The notes under the pieces are model-generated. The model saw only the letters and a program-made list of their open reading frames with translations. It did not search any database and was not told where the DNA came from. A program made the position numbers and the translations under genes. 64,000 nucleotides of DNA from the NCBI GenBank assembly GCA_025062045.1, contig JANXAF010000001.1, positions 267,256 through 331,255 of the forward strand, given 5' to 3'. Shown piece after piece: positions 34,827 to 44,051 of the stretch; the first letter of the stretch is position 1, and the number at the start of each line of letters is the position of its first letter. Source of the DNA: Thermodesulfobacteriota bacterium (GTDB lineage Bacteria > Desulfobacterota > Syntrophorhabdia > Syntrophorhabdales > JANXAF01).

Positions 34827-35828
34827 CTATTTCTTCGCTTCCCTTCTTAAGAGTTCCTCTATGCTCAATCCAACCTCAGGCTCCCCTCCAAAGACAGACC
34901 CTGTAACCCCTTTGGTGAATCTTTCTCTCACAAGCTCATAGGCCTTTGGAGGAAGGGGTATGTAACCTACCTGCCTGGCCAGTCTGGGCACATTCCTTAT
35001 ATAAAATTCCACAAATTCTTTTACTTCCGGCTTTTTTAGCGAGGAGACACTCACATATATGAAAAGGGGTCTTGACAGTGGCTGATACGATCCGTTCATA
35101 ACAGTCTCATGCGATGGAAGTACCGCCTTTCCGGTCTTTGGATTCACAATAGGAACAAGTTTTAGCTTGTCTTTGTTCTCCTCGTAGTATGCGAGGCCAA
35201 AGTATCCAAGGCTATACTTATCGCCAGCTATTCCCTGAACCAGCACGTTATCGTCCTCACTGGATGTGTAATCTCCTCTGGATGCCTTTGCCTTTCCCAC
35301 GATAGCCTCAGTGAAATAATCGAACGTTCCCGAATCTACACCGGGACCGAAAAGCTTAAGAGGCGCGTTGGGCCACGTAGGACGGATCTGGTTCCATCTC
35401 GTAATCGTACCCTGGGCCGCTGGCTCCCAGATCTTTTTCAGTTCTTCCACGGTCAGTTTGTCGACCCAGTCATTCTTCGGGTTCACCATAACAGCCAACC
35501 CGTCGTAAGCAATCGGGAGTTCTATGTAATCCACACCTCCAGCTCTGCAAGCTTCGATCTCAGCTTTTAGAATTGGCCTCGATGCGTTAGATATATCGAT
35601 CTCTCCCCTACAGAACTTTTTAAATCCCCCTCCGGTTCCCGATATCCCTACTGTTACTTTAATTTCACCTTTTTTTGCCTTCTGGAACTCCTCACCCACC
35701 GCCTCAGTTATAGGATACACTGTGCTAGAACCATCGATCTTTACGATCTTTCCTGCGCCAAATGCCAACTCGGAAGCAAAAAACATCGCAACCGCAAAAC
35801 ATATAAGTAGCATTTGCTTTAACTTCAT
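34827..35828 (-). CDS. pstS: phosphate-binding protein PstS
   Basis: PstS is the periplasmic phosphate receptor. The 333-residue precursor has a signal peptide ([17 protein letters not shown]..., cut near AFGA) and the phosphate-site motifs [38 protein letters not shown] and [15 protein letters not shown]. The ATG at 35828 has GGAGGG 3-8 bases upstream; a longer frame from 35858 would include the leader. A Pho-box-like element precedes it. Confidence 0.95.
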   Translation of the reverse strand: MKLKQMLLICFAVAMFFASELAFGAGKIVKIDGSSTVYPITEAVGEEFQKAKKGEIKVTVGISGTGGGFKKFCRGEIDISNASRPILKAEIEACRAGGVDYIELPIAYDGLAVMVNPKNDWVDKLTVEELKKIWEPAAQGTITRWNQIRPTWPNAPLKLFGPGVDSGTFDYFTEAIVGKAKASRGDYTSSEDDNVLVQGIAGDKYSLGYFGLAYYEENKDKLKLVPIVNPKTGKAVLPSHETVMNGSYQPLSRPLFIYVSVSSLKKPEVKEFVEFYIRNVPRLARQVGYIPLPPKAYELVRERFTKGVTGSVFGGEPEVGLSIEELLRREAKK

Positions 35829-35888
35829 GGGACCCTCCTTTATAGATTTTTGCCACAATGGCCGTAAATAGCTTACCGTTCCAACATT

Positions 35889-35923
35889 AAGATATTTTTA
35901 GGAAAATGTTAATTTTCTGTTAA
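35889..35923 (-). promoter_or_regulatory. Pho box and -10 of the pst operon
   Basis: On the minus strand TTAACA occurs at 35918-35923 and 35907-35912, an exact 11-base direct repeat, followed after 12 bases by TATCTT (35889-35894) as -10. An 11-base repeat period replacing the -35 box is the hallmark of PhoB/PhoP operators. The box overlaps the last codons of phoR, so pst can be induced separately from phoBR. Confidence 0.65.
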
Positions 35924-37630
35924 ACTTTGCTCGAATCGAAGAGGAAGCCTAACGGTGAAACGACTTCCCTCTCCCGGAGAACTTTTTAATTCAATAGTTC
36001 CATTATGAAGCATAACTACGTGCTTTACAATGGAAAGGCCCAGTCCCGTCCCGCCGAACTTTTTGGATCTGGATCGGTCAACGACGTAGAACCTTTCAAA
36101 TATTCTTTTGTGGTCTTTTTCAGGTATTCCTATACCTGAGTCCTCGACAGTGATTACGGCAAAATCTTTCTCCCTTTTTATTGTAATTTTTATGTATCCT
36201 CGATCTGTGTACTTAACTGCGTTATCTATAAGGTTTACGAAGATCTGCTCGATCTGAAACTTGTCCGCTTCCACCTTTACACCTTTTTCAATGTCCACAA
36301 TTAGGTCTAGACTTTTCTCTTTGATCTTCTGCTCAAAGAGTTTGAGTATCGGTTCAAAAACTTCCCCTAAGTCTACCTCTTCGATCTGCATTAAATGTTT
36401 TCCCTCTTCTAATTTTGAAAGTACAAGAAGGTCGTTTACGATTCCTATAAGTCTCTCCGTGTTTCTCTTTATTATTTCCATGTAGGTTTTCGCACTCTCC
36501 GGTATCTCGCATTCCAAAGTCTCCACAAATCCCTTAATGGCACTGAGTGGAGTCCGTAGCTCGTGAGACAAATTTGCTATAAAGTCTTTCTTCATCCTCT
36601 CTACTTCCACTATATCTGTTACGTCATGGAAGACGTATAACCTTTCTCCATTTTGATTTATGGCCGATCCTGTTATTCTGAACCTTCGCCCCTTAAGTTC
36701 AAGCTCTTTTTTTACCTGGGTTCGTCCACTCCTTATAAGGAGAGAGTGTTCCTTTATAAGGTCATGGAACGCCGCATCCCTTATCACTTCAAAATAGTGC
36801 ATCCCTTGCTTTAACCTTTCATCGACGAGAGCGGAAAATGAGTCGTTAAAAAATTCTATCTTTCCTTGATGGTCGATTACTAGAATCGGGTCGGATATTG
36901 CCAAAAGCACCCCTTCGCTGATTTTTATCCGCTTAGATATGTTTTCTAGGTCATTTTTTAGCTTCTTTATCATTTCTTCAAATTCCAAAGGCAACTTTCC
37001 CTTGATCTCGTGAAATATGGCAACATCTTTTAAGCCGTGATTAGCTATCTTTTTTGCGCCATCTCGCATAATGTTGAAAGGCTGGTATACTCTTCTGAGA
37101 AAGACGAGAATGAAAACTAGTATGGCAAGGAGAATAATGGATGGGTAACCGTACACCAAAAACACGTAATATGGACTATTCTCAATAGAGTCTACGAAGA
37201 CGATCGTCCCTAAAACTGAGTTACCTCTCTTTATCGATTTACCGAAAAAGAGTTCCTCTTTTCCATTGATCCTAATCCTCAATGTCCCATTTTTAATTGA
37301 CTGACCTTTTTTTAACTCGGAAGCAATTTCGTATAAGTCTTTGGATCCTTCATAAGACGTATAAATGACATTCCAAGAAGGATCAAAGATGATAACTTTC
37401 AGTCCGGTTAAATTTTCAAACTCAGAGATCTCTCCTTTTAGAATTTTTAGATTTTTTCCCGAGATAAGGGACGCGACTTTCTTATCAAATAATAACGCCA
37501 TCCTTTCTATACTTTGTGAACGTTCGTCAAATAGGATCGAATCTAGGAACTTTGCCTGAAAAGGAGCAAAGAGTAAGGCAATAGCAAAAATTGAAAGTAA
37601 AAAAGGATGTTTAATTGAAGAAACTGCCAA
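35909..37630 (-). CDS. phoR: phosphate regulon sensor histidine kinase PhoR
   Basis: The 573-residue membrane kinase has transmembrane segments at ~10-30 and ~155-175 around a periplasmic region, then a HAMP-like linker, a PAS domain (ISDPILVIDHQGKIEFFNDSF), the HisKA box NLSHELRTPLSAIKGF and HATPase motifs VNLIDNAVKYTDRG, DSGIGIPEKD and GTGLGLSIVKHVV. It starts 6 bases after phoB. A periplasmic domain of this size is larger than in E. coli PhoR but usual for the Bacillus type. Confidence 0.9.
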   Translation of the reverse strand: MAVSSIKHPFLLSIFAIALLFAPFQAKFLDSILFDERSQSIERMALLFDKKVASLISGKNLKILKGEISEFENLTGLKVIIFDPSWNVIYTSYEGSKDLYEIASELKKGQSIKNGTLRIRINGKEELFFGKSIKRGNSVLGTIVFVDSIENSPYYVFLVYGYPSIILLAILVFILVFLRRVYQPFNIMRDGAKKIANHGLKDVAIFHEIKGKLPLEFEEMIKKLKNDLENISKRIKISEGVLLAISDPILVIDHQGKIEFFNDSFSALVDERLKQGMHYFEVIRDAAFHDLIKEHSLLIRSGRTQVKKELELKGRRFRITGSAINQNGERLYVFHDVTDIVEVERMKKDFIANLSHELRTPLSAIKGFVETLECEIPESAKTYMEIIKRNTERLIGIVNDLLVLSKLEEGKHLMQIEEVDLGEVFEPILKLFEQKIKEKSLDLIVDIEKGVKVEADKFQIEQIFVNLIDNAVKYTDRGYIKITIKREKDFAVITVEDSGIGIPEKDHKRIFERFYVVDRSRSKKFGGTGLGLSIVKHVVMLHNGTIELKSSPGEGSRFTVRLPLRFEQSLTEN

Positions 37631-37636
37631 AACCTC

Positions 37637-38320
37637 TTAATCCTTCTCCAGCTTGTAACCTATGCCCCGTACGCTTTTTATACATTTTCCCATATCTTTT
37701 AGCTTTTCCCTTATGTGCCTTATATGTACATCTATCGTCCTATCGACCACTACCTTTTCGTCTCCCCAAAGATGGTCAAGGATCGCCTCCCTTGTGAGCA
37801 CGATACCTTTCTTTTTCATTAGAAGTTCCAGTATTCTAAATTCGGTTGTTGTAAGTTCCAGCCTGTTCCCGTCGAGATAAGCTTCATAGCTTTCCGGATA
37901 CACGAAAAGCCTGTTTTTTAACTCTAAAACTTCACTGGTCTTTATCGAATATGCTCTTCTCAGTACTGCCTTTGCCCTAGCTAAAAGTTCCCGTATCGAA
38001 AACGGTTTTGTTACATAATCGTCCGCACCAACCTCAAAGCCCACGATTTTGTCTGTCTCGTCAACTTTTGCCGTAAGCATAATCACAGGAATTCTAGAAT
38101 ACTTCTCGCTCTTTTTCAGCTTCTTGCAGACTTCAAACCCATCCATGTCAGGCAGCATAAGGTCCAATATTATGAGGTCCGGTATCTCTTTTACTATCTG
38201 ATAAAAAAAAGACTCCGCAGAAGTAAAAGTTTTGACTCTGTACCTTTCCTTTGTGAAGTTTATCCTTATGAGTTCACATATATCAGCCTCGTCGTCTAGA
38301 ACGAATACAAGCTCATCCAT
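37637..38320 (-). CDS. phoB: phosphate regulon response regulator PhoB
   Basis: The 227-residue OmpR-family regulator has a receiver domain with DDEAD, phospho-acceptor Asp in LIILDLMLPDMDG and Lys in YVTKPFS, then a winged helix (TTTEFRILELLMKKKG, VDVHIRHIREKL-type pattern RTIDVHIRHIREKL). It heads the phoB-phoR-pstSCAB series and has a near-perfect promoter. Confidence 0.92.
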   Translation of the reverse strand: MDELVFVLDDEADICELIRINFTKERYRVKTFTSAESFFYQIVKEIPDLIILDLMLPDMDGFEVCKKLKKSEKYSRIPVIMLTAKVDETDKIVGFEVGADDYVTKPFSIRELLARAKAVLRRAYSIKTSEVLELKNRLFVYPESYEAYLDGNRLELTTTEFRILELLMKKKGIVLTREAILDHLWGDEKVVVDRTIDVHIRHIREKLKDMGKCIKSVRGIGYKLEKD

Positions 38321-38340
38321 AAGGTATGGCTTTTTTAGAC

Positions 38341-38368
38341 ATTATAACTTTGTAAAAAGCAATGTCAA
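38341..38368 (-). promoter_or_regulatory. strong promoter of phoBR
   Basis: Minus-strand TTGACA (38363-38368) and a perfect TATAAT (38341-38346) with a 16-base spacer, giving 12/12 consensus bases. The -35 overlaps the stop codon of the upstream amidohydrolase gene. It predicts high constitutive phoBR expression. Confidence 0.8.
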
Positions 38369-39252
38369 CCTCGGCCAAATGTTCGAAGCATACTCAACGG
38401 ATTCTCGCTTATACACGTTTCTATAAGTTCTGCATCGAATCCTGCCTCTATTAATCTTTTAGCGCAAAGAGAAAGCGGTGCGTCACCTCCCTCGAGTCTT
38501 TTTTTCTTTTTGTTGTTTTTCAAGGTGCCGCGAAAAGAATCCGAAACGAGAATTATCCGGTCATTTTTTTTCATTCGGAAGACAAGTTCAATCGTTTTAA
38601 TATCTAGATGGTTCAGGTCCCCTATCACCTCAACATAAACATCCCTTTTTAAAAGTCCGAATCCGGCAATCCCTACGTTTCTGTGGTGGAAAGGTTTCAT
38701 CGCATTAAAGATATGGGTTATTAACCGGGCACCATTTTTATACGCCTCTTCCGCCTCTGTATATGTAGCCTCGGAGTGGCCCATACTCACAATGATTCCC
38801 TTTTTTGTAAGAAGCTTAATGAGCCTCATTGCACCATCAAGCTCCGGTGCGACCGTTATGACTTTCACTACATCGTAGAAACCTTCCAAAATCTCTTCCA
38901 ACTTTTTTTCATCCGGTTTTAGAAAAAACCTTCTATCCAGGGCTCCGCACCTTTTCTCATTCAAAAAGGGTCCTTCAAGGTACACACCTAAGATCCTGGC
39001 AGTATCAGAATAAGACGAATCTTTTCCAAGATAGTCCATCGCCTTTTTTATAACCTCCATGTTTTGACGCATCCTTTCTATGGGACCAGGATAGACTGCA
39101 AGAAGAATGTTACGGGTTCCGAAAGAGAAATGAGTCTTTGCGATTCTTAAAATCTCTTCGGGCGATGTAGTATCCGTACTTAGCCCTAGAATTCCATGTG
39201 TGTGGATGTCAGTGATCTCTAAGTCCTTTTGGCCCTTTCCCGAAAGAAAAAC
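38365..39252 (-). CDS. NagA-like amidohydrolase (compact), start codon not canonical
   Basis: The frame matches the barrel of N-acetylglucosamine-6-phosphate deacetylase: DIHTHGI (metal HxH at 39196-39204), YLEGPFLNEKRCGALD, MGHSEATY, THIFNAMKPFHHRNVG and VSDSFRG. The N- and C-terminal beta-sandwich parts of NagA are both absent, so this is a compact barrel form of about 295 residues. The first ATG (39070-39072) lies after the HxH motif and would give a 235-residue protein without metal ligands. Upstream the frame stays open to a stop at 39274-39276 but contains no ATG, GTG or TTG. A GGAGGTG site (39261-39267) points 8 bases downstream to a GTT codon at 39250-39252, used here as provisional start. 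Possibly degraded or sequence-errored. Confidence 0.6.
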   Translation of the reverse strand, partial: VFLSGKGQKDLEITDIHTHGILGLSTDTTSPEEILRIAKTHFSFGTRNILLAVYPGPIERMRQNMEVIKKAMDYLGKDSSYSDTARILGVYLEGPFLNEKRCGALDRRFFLKPDEKKLEEILEGFYDVVKVITVAPELDGAMRLIKLLTKKGIIVSMGHSEATYTEAEEAYKNGARLITHIFNAMKPFHHRNVGIAGFGLLKRDVYVEVIGDLNHLDIKTIELVFRMKKNDRIILVSDSFRGTLKNNKKKKRLEGGDAPLSLCAKRLIEAGFDAELIETCISENPLSMLRTFGRG

Positions 39253-39254
39253 TC

Positions 39255-40103
39255 TTAGGCCACCTCCTTCTCTTTATCCTTTCTTAATATCCTTTTTTCT
39301 TCGGGAAGGGGTGGAGGCACAGGAACACCAACGAGTTTTAAAACGGCTTTGAATTTAGGAGGACATACATCAAGGCACGTTCCACACTTTACACATTTTT
39401 CCTGATCTATTATATGGACCATCCCTTTTTTGCTGTCTATTGCTTCAACAGGACATCTTCTCGCACACGCCATGCATGCATGGCATCTTTCAGGATCTAT
39501 GTAGTAAGATGGAACATCTCTCAAAAGCGACTCGATCTCTTCTTTTGTGAAGAAGCTTTCCCACTTTTCAGGTGAGTTTTTATCGAGTCTCGTTTTGAGT
39601 TTTTCCCTCTTTTCAATCTTTATGTAGGGGATAAGCTTCATCACTCTCTCTATCTTTTCTTTAAACTCCTCATCTGAAATCTTTTCTCCTATCCCGATAG
39701 GTCCAAGTTCCCTTATCTTCGATACCATTTCGTTAACTGTCTCTGCAAAATACTGACCCATGCTGGCGTTCATAAACTCGATTCTCAATCTTTCAGGAAA
39801 TATCCCTATGTTCTCCATTATCCTTTTTGCAAGAAGAGTCATAGTGAGAGCATGGTAGTTTCCATGGGTTATGTAGTTACATTCGTCAAGCCTACAACCA
39901 GCTATATAGACACCGTCTAATCGGTTAAGAAAGGCCCTGAATATGAAGGTTAAATCGACCCTTCCTGCACACATAATCCGTATTATCCTTATATCAGGTG
40001 AGTACTGCAGCCTGGAAACTCCAGCCATATCCGCTGCGCCGTACCCTCACCAATGGCAAAGGAAAGCAAGAATTTTAGGTCTAAATTTCCCTGGGTTTTT
40101 CAC
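39255..40103 (-). CDS. MvhD/BamF-like iron-sulfur protein with selenocysteine
   Basis: This 282-residue protein accepts or passes electrons between HdrA and a partner. GTG at 40101-40103 is preceded by AAAGGAGGTGA. Codon 19 is an in-frame TGA (40047-40049) inside CHWUGYGAADMAGVSR; MvhD proteins have CxxC in that position ([2Fe-2S] ligands), so TGA is read as Sec. Then follow RIMCAGRVDLTF and AGCRLDECNY (further ligands), ending the MvhD domain at ~residue 140. A C-terminal ferredoxin domain has CHACMACARRCP and CVKCGTCLDVCP (~205-255). In Geobacter the equivalent BamF also carries selenocysteine. Starting at the first ATG after TGA (40028) would remove the N-terminal cluster motif. Last but one gene of the bam-like operon, 26 bases after hdrA. 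Confidence 0.85.
40007..40037 (-). promoter_or_regulatory. candidate SECIS element of the MvhD/BamF-like gene
   Basis: Downstream of the TGA (40047-40049) the mRNA can form GCAGC/GCTGC and, nested in it, CTGGA/TCCAG with loop GTT, the loop starting 28 bases after UGA. An alternative is CAGC/GCTG with a 7-base loop. The 5' side carries an 8-base bulge, so this is the least clean of the three. Confidence 0.4.
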
Positions 40104-40129
40104 TCTATCTCACCTCCTTTAAACCCTCT

Positions 40130-43100
40130 TTAAGATGCCACCTCTTTTACCTCTTCGAATACGAATCTTTCAGGATTTGCCGCATCGATCTGTGCGAACA
40201 ACTGCTCGTCCTTAAAATGTTTTAGCTGAATAGCACCGGTCGGACATTTGGAATTACAGAGCCCACACCCTTTGCAAAGAACAGGGTTCATCTTTGCCTT
40301 TTTCCCCTGCTTAGTCTCGATTATCTCTATAGCACCGTATGTACAAACTTCGCTACACGCTCCACATCCTATGCATCTTTTCTCATCGACAACGCACACT
40401 GAACCGGATGCCACAACCGTATCATGGGATATGAGCGTTATTGCCCTTCCTGCGGCGCCATAAGCCTGGCTTATCGCCTCGTTTATGAATTTCGGATAGT
40501 GGGCGAGTCCGCAGAGATACACACCGTCTGTACCGAAATCTACAGGTCTTAGCTTCACGTGTGCCTCTTTGAAGAAGTTATCGAGGCCCAGTTGCAAATT
40601 AAAGAAGGAGGCGATCTCTTCATTCGTTGAGGGAGCCACAATAGCCGAAGCAAGTGAAACTATATCTGCATCTATCTCCAAATATTTGTCGAGTATAGGC
40701 TCGAAGACTATGACTTTTAAGTACTCTTTCGCTCCTTCCCTCACGACTCTAAGAGAAGGTTTTCTTTGAGGTTCGTACCTTATGAACCTAATTTCCCTTC
40801 TTTGGGCTTCCCTATAATAGTCTTCCTTAAACCCATAAGTCCGCATATCCCTAAAGAGGATATAGATATCAACATTCGGATTTATCTCCTTAAGCCATAG
40901 CGCATTCTTTACCGATTCTGCACAGCAGACCCTCGAACAGTAATTTCTCTCTTCATTTCTCGATCCAACACACTGGATCATGACTACTGTATTTGCTTTG
41001 AGAACCTTTTCGTCCTTTTTCGCTATGAGCTCTTCGAGTTCCAAGTTCGTAAAAACTTTATCTGACTCTCCGTACATGTACTCATTTGGTTTCAGTTCCT
41101 CCGCACCTGTTGCGATGATCGTGGCACCATGTTTAATCTCGAACTCTCCCCTCTCAGATTCAATCTTTGTTACAAAGTTCCCAACATATCCTGAGGCAGA
41201 TATGATTTTCGAACCCAAAAAAACATGTATACGCGGTTCGCTATAGACTTTCTTTATCAGATCTTTTAGATAGGCCTGGACATCCATACCTTCGAGGGTG
41301 TAATAGATCCTTCTCGCTATCCCTCCCAGCTCTTTCTCCTTCTCGATAAGAAAGACTTCAAAACCTTGGGACGCGCAGCTTATGGCGCTTGTCATACCCG
41401 CAATCCCTCCTCCTACTACGAGCACCCGCTTATCAACAGGTAGTTCGAACTCTTCAAGAGATTCCAAAAATAACGCTCTCGCTAAGGACATCCGCACAAG
41501 ATCCTTAGATTTTTCGGTGGCGTCCTCTTTTTCCTTTGAGTGCACCCATGAGCAGTGCTCTCTTATGTTCGCAAACTCAAAATAATACTGGTTCAATCCT
41601 CCTTCCCGCAAAGAATCCCTGAATGTTGGCTCGTGCGTTCTTGGTGTACAGGCGGCAACTACAACTCTATTGAGATTGTATTCTTTTATAGCCTCCATTA
41701 TCTGTTTTGTCGATTCCGTCGAGCATGAGAAGAGTTGGCCAGCCACATGCACGACGTAAGGAAGTTTATTGGCATATTCTATGACGGAGGGCACGTCCAC
41801 GACGCGCCCTATATTTGCCCCTCAGTAACAGACAAAGACACCGACCCGCGGTATTTCGTCTTTAACATCCTTTTCCGGAGGATAGATCCTTCTCTTTGTA
41901 AGCTTGCCTCTACGGTAATTTAGCAGCTCCCCACACTTGGAGGCAGCCCCGCTTGCACCGAAGACAGCCTCTGGAATATCTAGCGGACCTATGGATGCCC
42001 CACATACAAAGACACCTGGCCGGTTCGTCTCAATAGGTGAAAATGGTTGGGTTTTTACGAAATCGTGCTCGTTTAGCTCAACTCCTAACTTCTGAGCAAG
42101 GCTTCTCACATTCTTGGGGGGACAGAGTCCGACAGCGAGAACGACCATTTCGAATTCTTCCTCCTTCACCCCCTCCGTTGTCGAATACCTGATCGTTATG
42201 TTGTGTGTTGAAGGGTCCTCCCGCACTATGTTAACGAAGCTTCTTATAAACCTCACTTTTGGTAAGCCTTCCGCCCTCTGATAAAACCTCTCAAAGTCCT
42301 TTCCGTACGCCCTTATATCGTTGTGAAAGACCACACATTCTGCATCCGGATTATGATCTTTAGTGAGGATTACCTGTTTTTGGGTATATGTGCAACAAAC
42401 AGCAGAACAGTAACTTTTACTTCCCTTGACCAGATCCCTAGAACCTACGCATTGGATCCATGCTATCTTGTTTGGGTGCCTAAGATCTGAGGATCTTTTT
42501 ATCTCACCCTCGTAAGGTCCTGTGGAACTTAGGATTCTCTCATAGTCCATGCTGGTCACAATATTTTTGTACACCCTATATTTGTAGTCCCTTCTTAAGC
42601 GCGGATCATAAGGATCAAAACCCCACGCAATTACTATGGCGCCGACATTTATATCCACTTTTTTTGGCCTGTCTGTGAAATCTATAGCATTATGCTTGCA
42701 AACCGCCTCGCATATCTTGCACTTCTTTTCTTTGAGGTAGAGACAGTTCTCATCGATGTACGTGATAAGCGGGATTGCCTGTGAAAAGTATATGTGTATT
42801 GCCTTGTTTTTAGAGATCTCTTGGTTGAAAGGATCCGGAATTCTGACAGGGCAATAATCAACACAGGCACTGCATCCAGTGCATTTGTCTTCCCTTATAT
42901 ACCTTGGCTTTTTAAGTATCGTTACCGTAAAGTCGCCTGCCTCACCCTCTACATGCTCGATCTCTGTGTAACTTAGAACCTTTATGTTTGGATGCCGGCC
43001 GACCTCGACCAGCTTAGGGGAAAGTATTCAGATAGAACACTCATTAGTGGGGAATGTCTTGTCTAGTTGGGCCATATGGCCGCCGATGGAAGGGGCACTG

Positions 43101-43249
43101 TCAACAAGAAAGACTTTGAACCCTGAATTAGCCAAATCTAAAGAAGCCTGAATTCCGCTAATGCCCCCTCCTATGACAAGCACATCTGCATAGTCTTCCC
43201 TGTCAACTGGTGGTCTTATTTTTGGCATCTCTAAAATCTTTCCATCCAT
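40130..43249 (-). CDS. hdrA: tandem HdrA-like flavoprotein (BamE type) with two selenocysteines
   Basis: One frame of 1039 residues runs through two TGA codons. N-half (1-~460): FAD motif GGGISG (27-32), [19 protein letters not shown]74 where HdrA has CSxC, ferredoxin [11 protein letters not shown] and CKICEAVC, and [23 protein letters not shown]-half (~466-1039) begins like a full HdrA: VFVCYU476[13 protein letters not shown] (normally CHCG), [14 protein letters not shown] motif [10 protein letters not shown] (~610), [19 protein letters not shown] and ferredoxins [11 protein letters not shown] and [11 protein letters not shown]. Both TGA (43028-43030, 41822-41824) are in phase with all conserved blocks and followed by hairpins. 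Normal HdrA distributes electrons in flavin-based bifurcation. Without Sec insertion the gene would look like three fragments. Confidence 0.88.
41789..41809 (-). promoter_or_regulatory. candidate SECIS element for HdrA Sec476
   Basis: Starting 13 bases after the TGA, GGGCGCGTC pairs with GACGTGCCC (9 pairs, one G:U) around loop GTG. The loop begins 22 bases after UGA, the same distance as in the first element. Confidence 0.6.
42994..43013 (-). promoter_or_regulatory. candidate SECIS element for HdrA Sec74
   Basis: Starting 15 bases after the TGA, GCTGGTC pairs with GGCCGGC (7 pairs, two G:U) around loop GAGGTC. The loop begins 22 bases after UGA and contains GGTC, as in the E. coli fdhF SECIS, where the GGUC loop begins 19 bases after UGA. 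Confidence 0.65.
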
Positions 43250-43262
43250 TGATGCCTCCGGT

Positions 43263-44051
43263 TTATCTGAACTTTATTCTTTCAGGATTCGAAAATATTG
43301 AAAATCCGTTTTTTTTTGCGTGACCAATCAAAGTGATACCGAGATTTTTTGCGTGATCGACTGCACCCTCTGTCGGGGAACGCCTGCTCACAACTAAAGG
43401 AACACCGAGCTTTGCTCCCTTAAGGATCATCTCTGAGGAAACCCGTCCCGTTGTAATTAGAATCATCTCCTCTATCCGAACATTACTTTTTAAAGCCTCG
43501 CCTGCGAGTTTGTCGAGAGTGTTGTGCCTCCCAATGTCGTCCGCCACAAAGACAAGATCTTTTGATCGCGCAAGGGCTGAGGTATGGATCCCACTTGCCT
43601 GTCTTCGTTCCTCAACGTATCCTGTGAAATTCTTTATAGCTTCTACGAGTTCATCCGCAAAGAAACAGATATCCGAATCCACCTTTTTAATCTCTTTTTC
43701 GAAGATTGCTCCTCCACCCAATCCCACAGGTACCGTCCTTCCTTTTGGTGAAAGGGAATTAGCTCCCAAAATCTCCACATCAACTTCGTTTTTATCGTAT
43801 GACCAGACCATCTTTTTTAGATCGTCAAGTCCAGAAATGAACCCCTCCAGGTACAGATACCCAATGACTAAGAACTCAAGCTTTATGGGAGTACAAAGGA
43901 TATTCACCAGTTCAACGCCGTTAATTTTAAGTTTTAGCTTCTTTTCTCTAGGGATTGTTGCAAAGCCTTGAGAAAGATCACCTTCAAAGAAAAAATCACA
44001 TGGAACGTTTATCGTTTTTTCTTCCACCTTCGTCGTCTGGATTGTGCTCAT
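43263..44051 (-). CDS. fdhD: FdhD-like protein lacking the CxxC pair
   Basis: FdhD transfers sulfur from IscS to the Mo/W cofactor of formate dehydrogenase. This 262-residue homologue has the family core: [68 protein letters not shown] (in two pieces) and NPERI. Where E. coli FdhD has CGVCG this protein reads GLGGGA, with no cysteine, so sulfur relay by the usual residues is not possible. It is embedded between the BamD-like and HdrA genes (ATGA overlap upstream, 13 bases downstream), suggesting a role in tungsten-cofactor handling for the AOR-type subunit. Confidence 0.82.
   Translation of the reverse strand: MSTIQTTKVEEKTINVPCDFFFEGDLSQGFATIPREKKLKLKINGVELVNILCTPIKLEFLVIGYLYLEGFISGLDDLKKMVWSYDKNEVDVEILGANSLSPKGRTVPVGLGGGAIFEKEIKKVDSDICFFADELVEAIKNFTGYVEERRQASGIHTSALARSKDLVFVADDIGRHNTLDKLAGEALKSNVRIEEMILITTGRVSSEMILKGAKLGVPLVVSRRSPTEGAVDHAKNLGITLIGHAKKNGFSIFSNPERIKFR

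Noticed and set aside
40130-43249. hdrA region as a pseudogene or three separate broken genes
   Set aside because: Both interruptions are UGA at conserved Cys positions, all segments share one frame, no frameshift is needed, and hairpins follow at matching distances.
43510-43971. Open frame opposite fdhD
   Set aside because: Shadow of a conserved gene; no independent signal.
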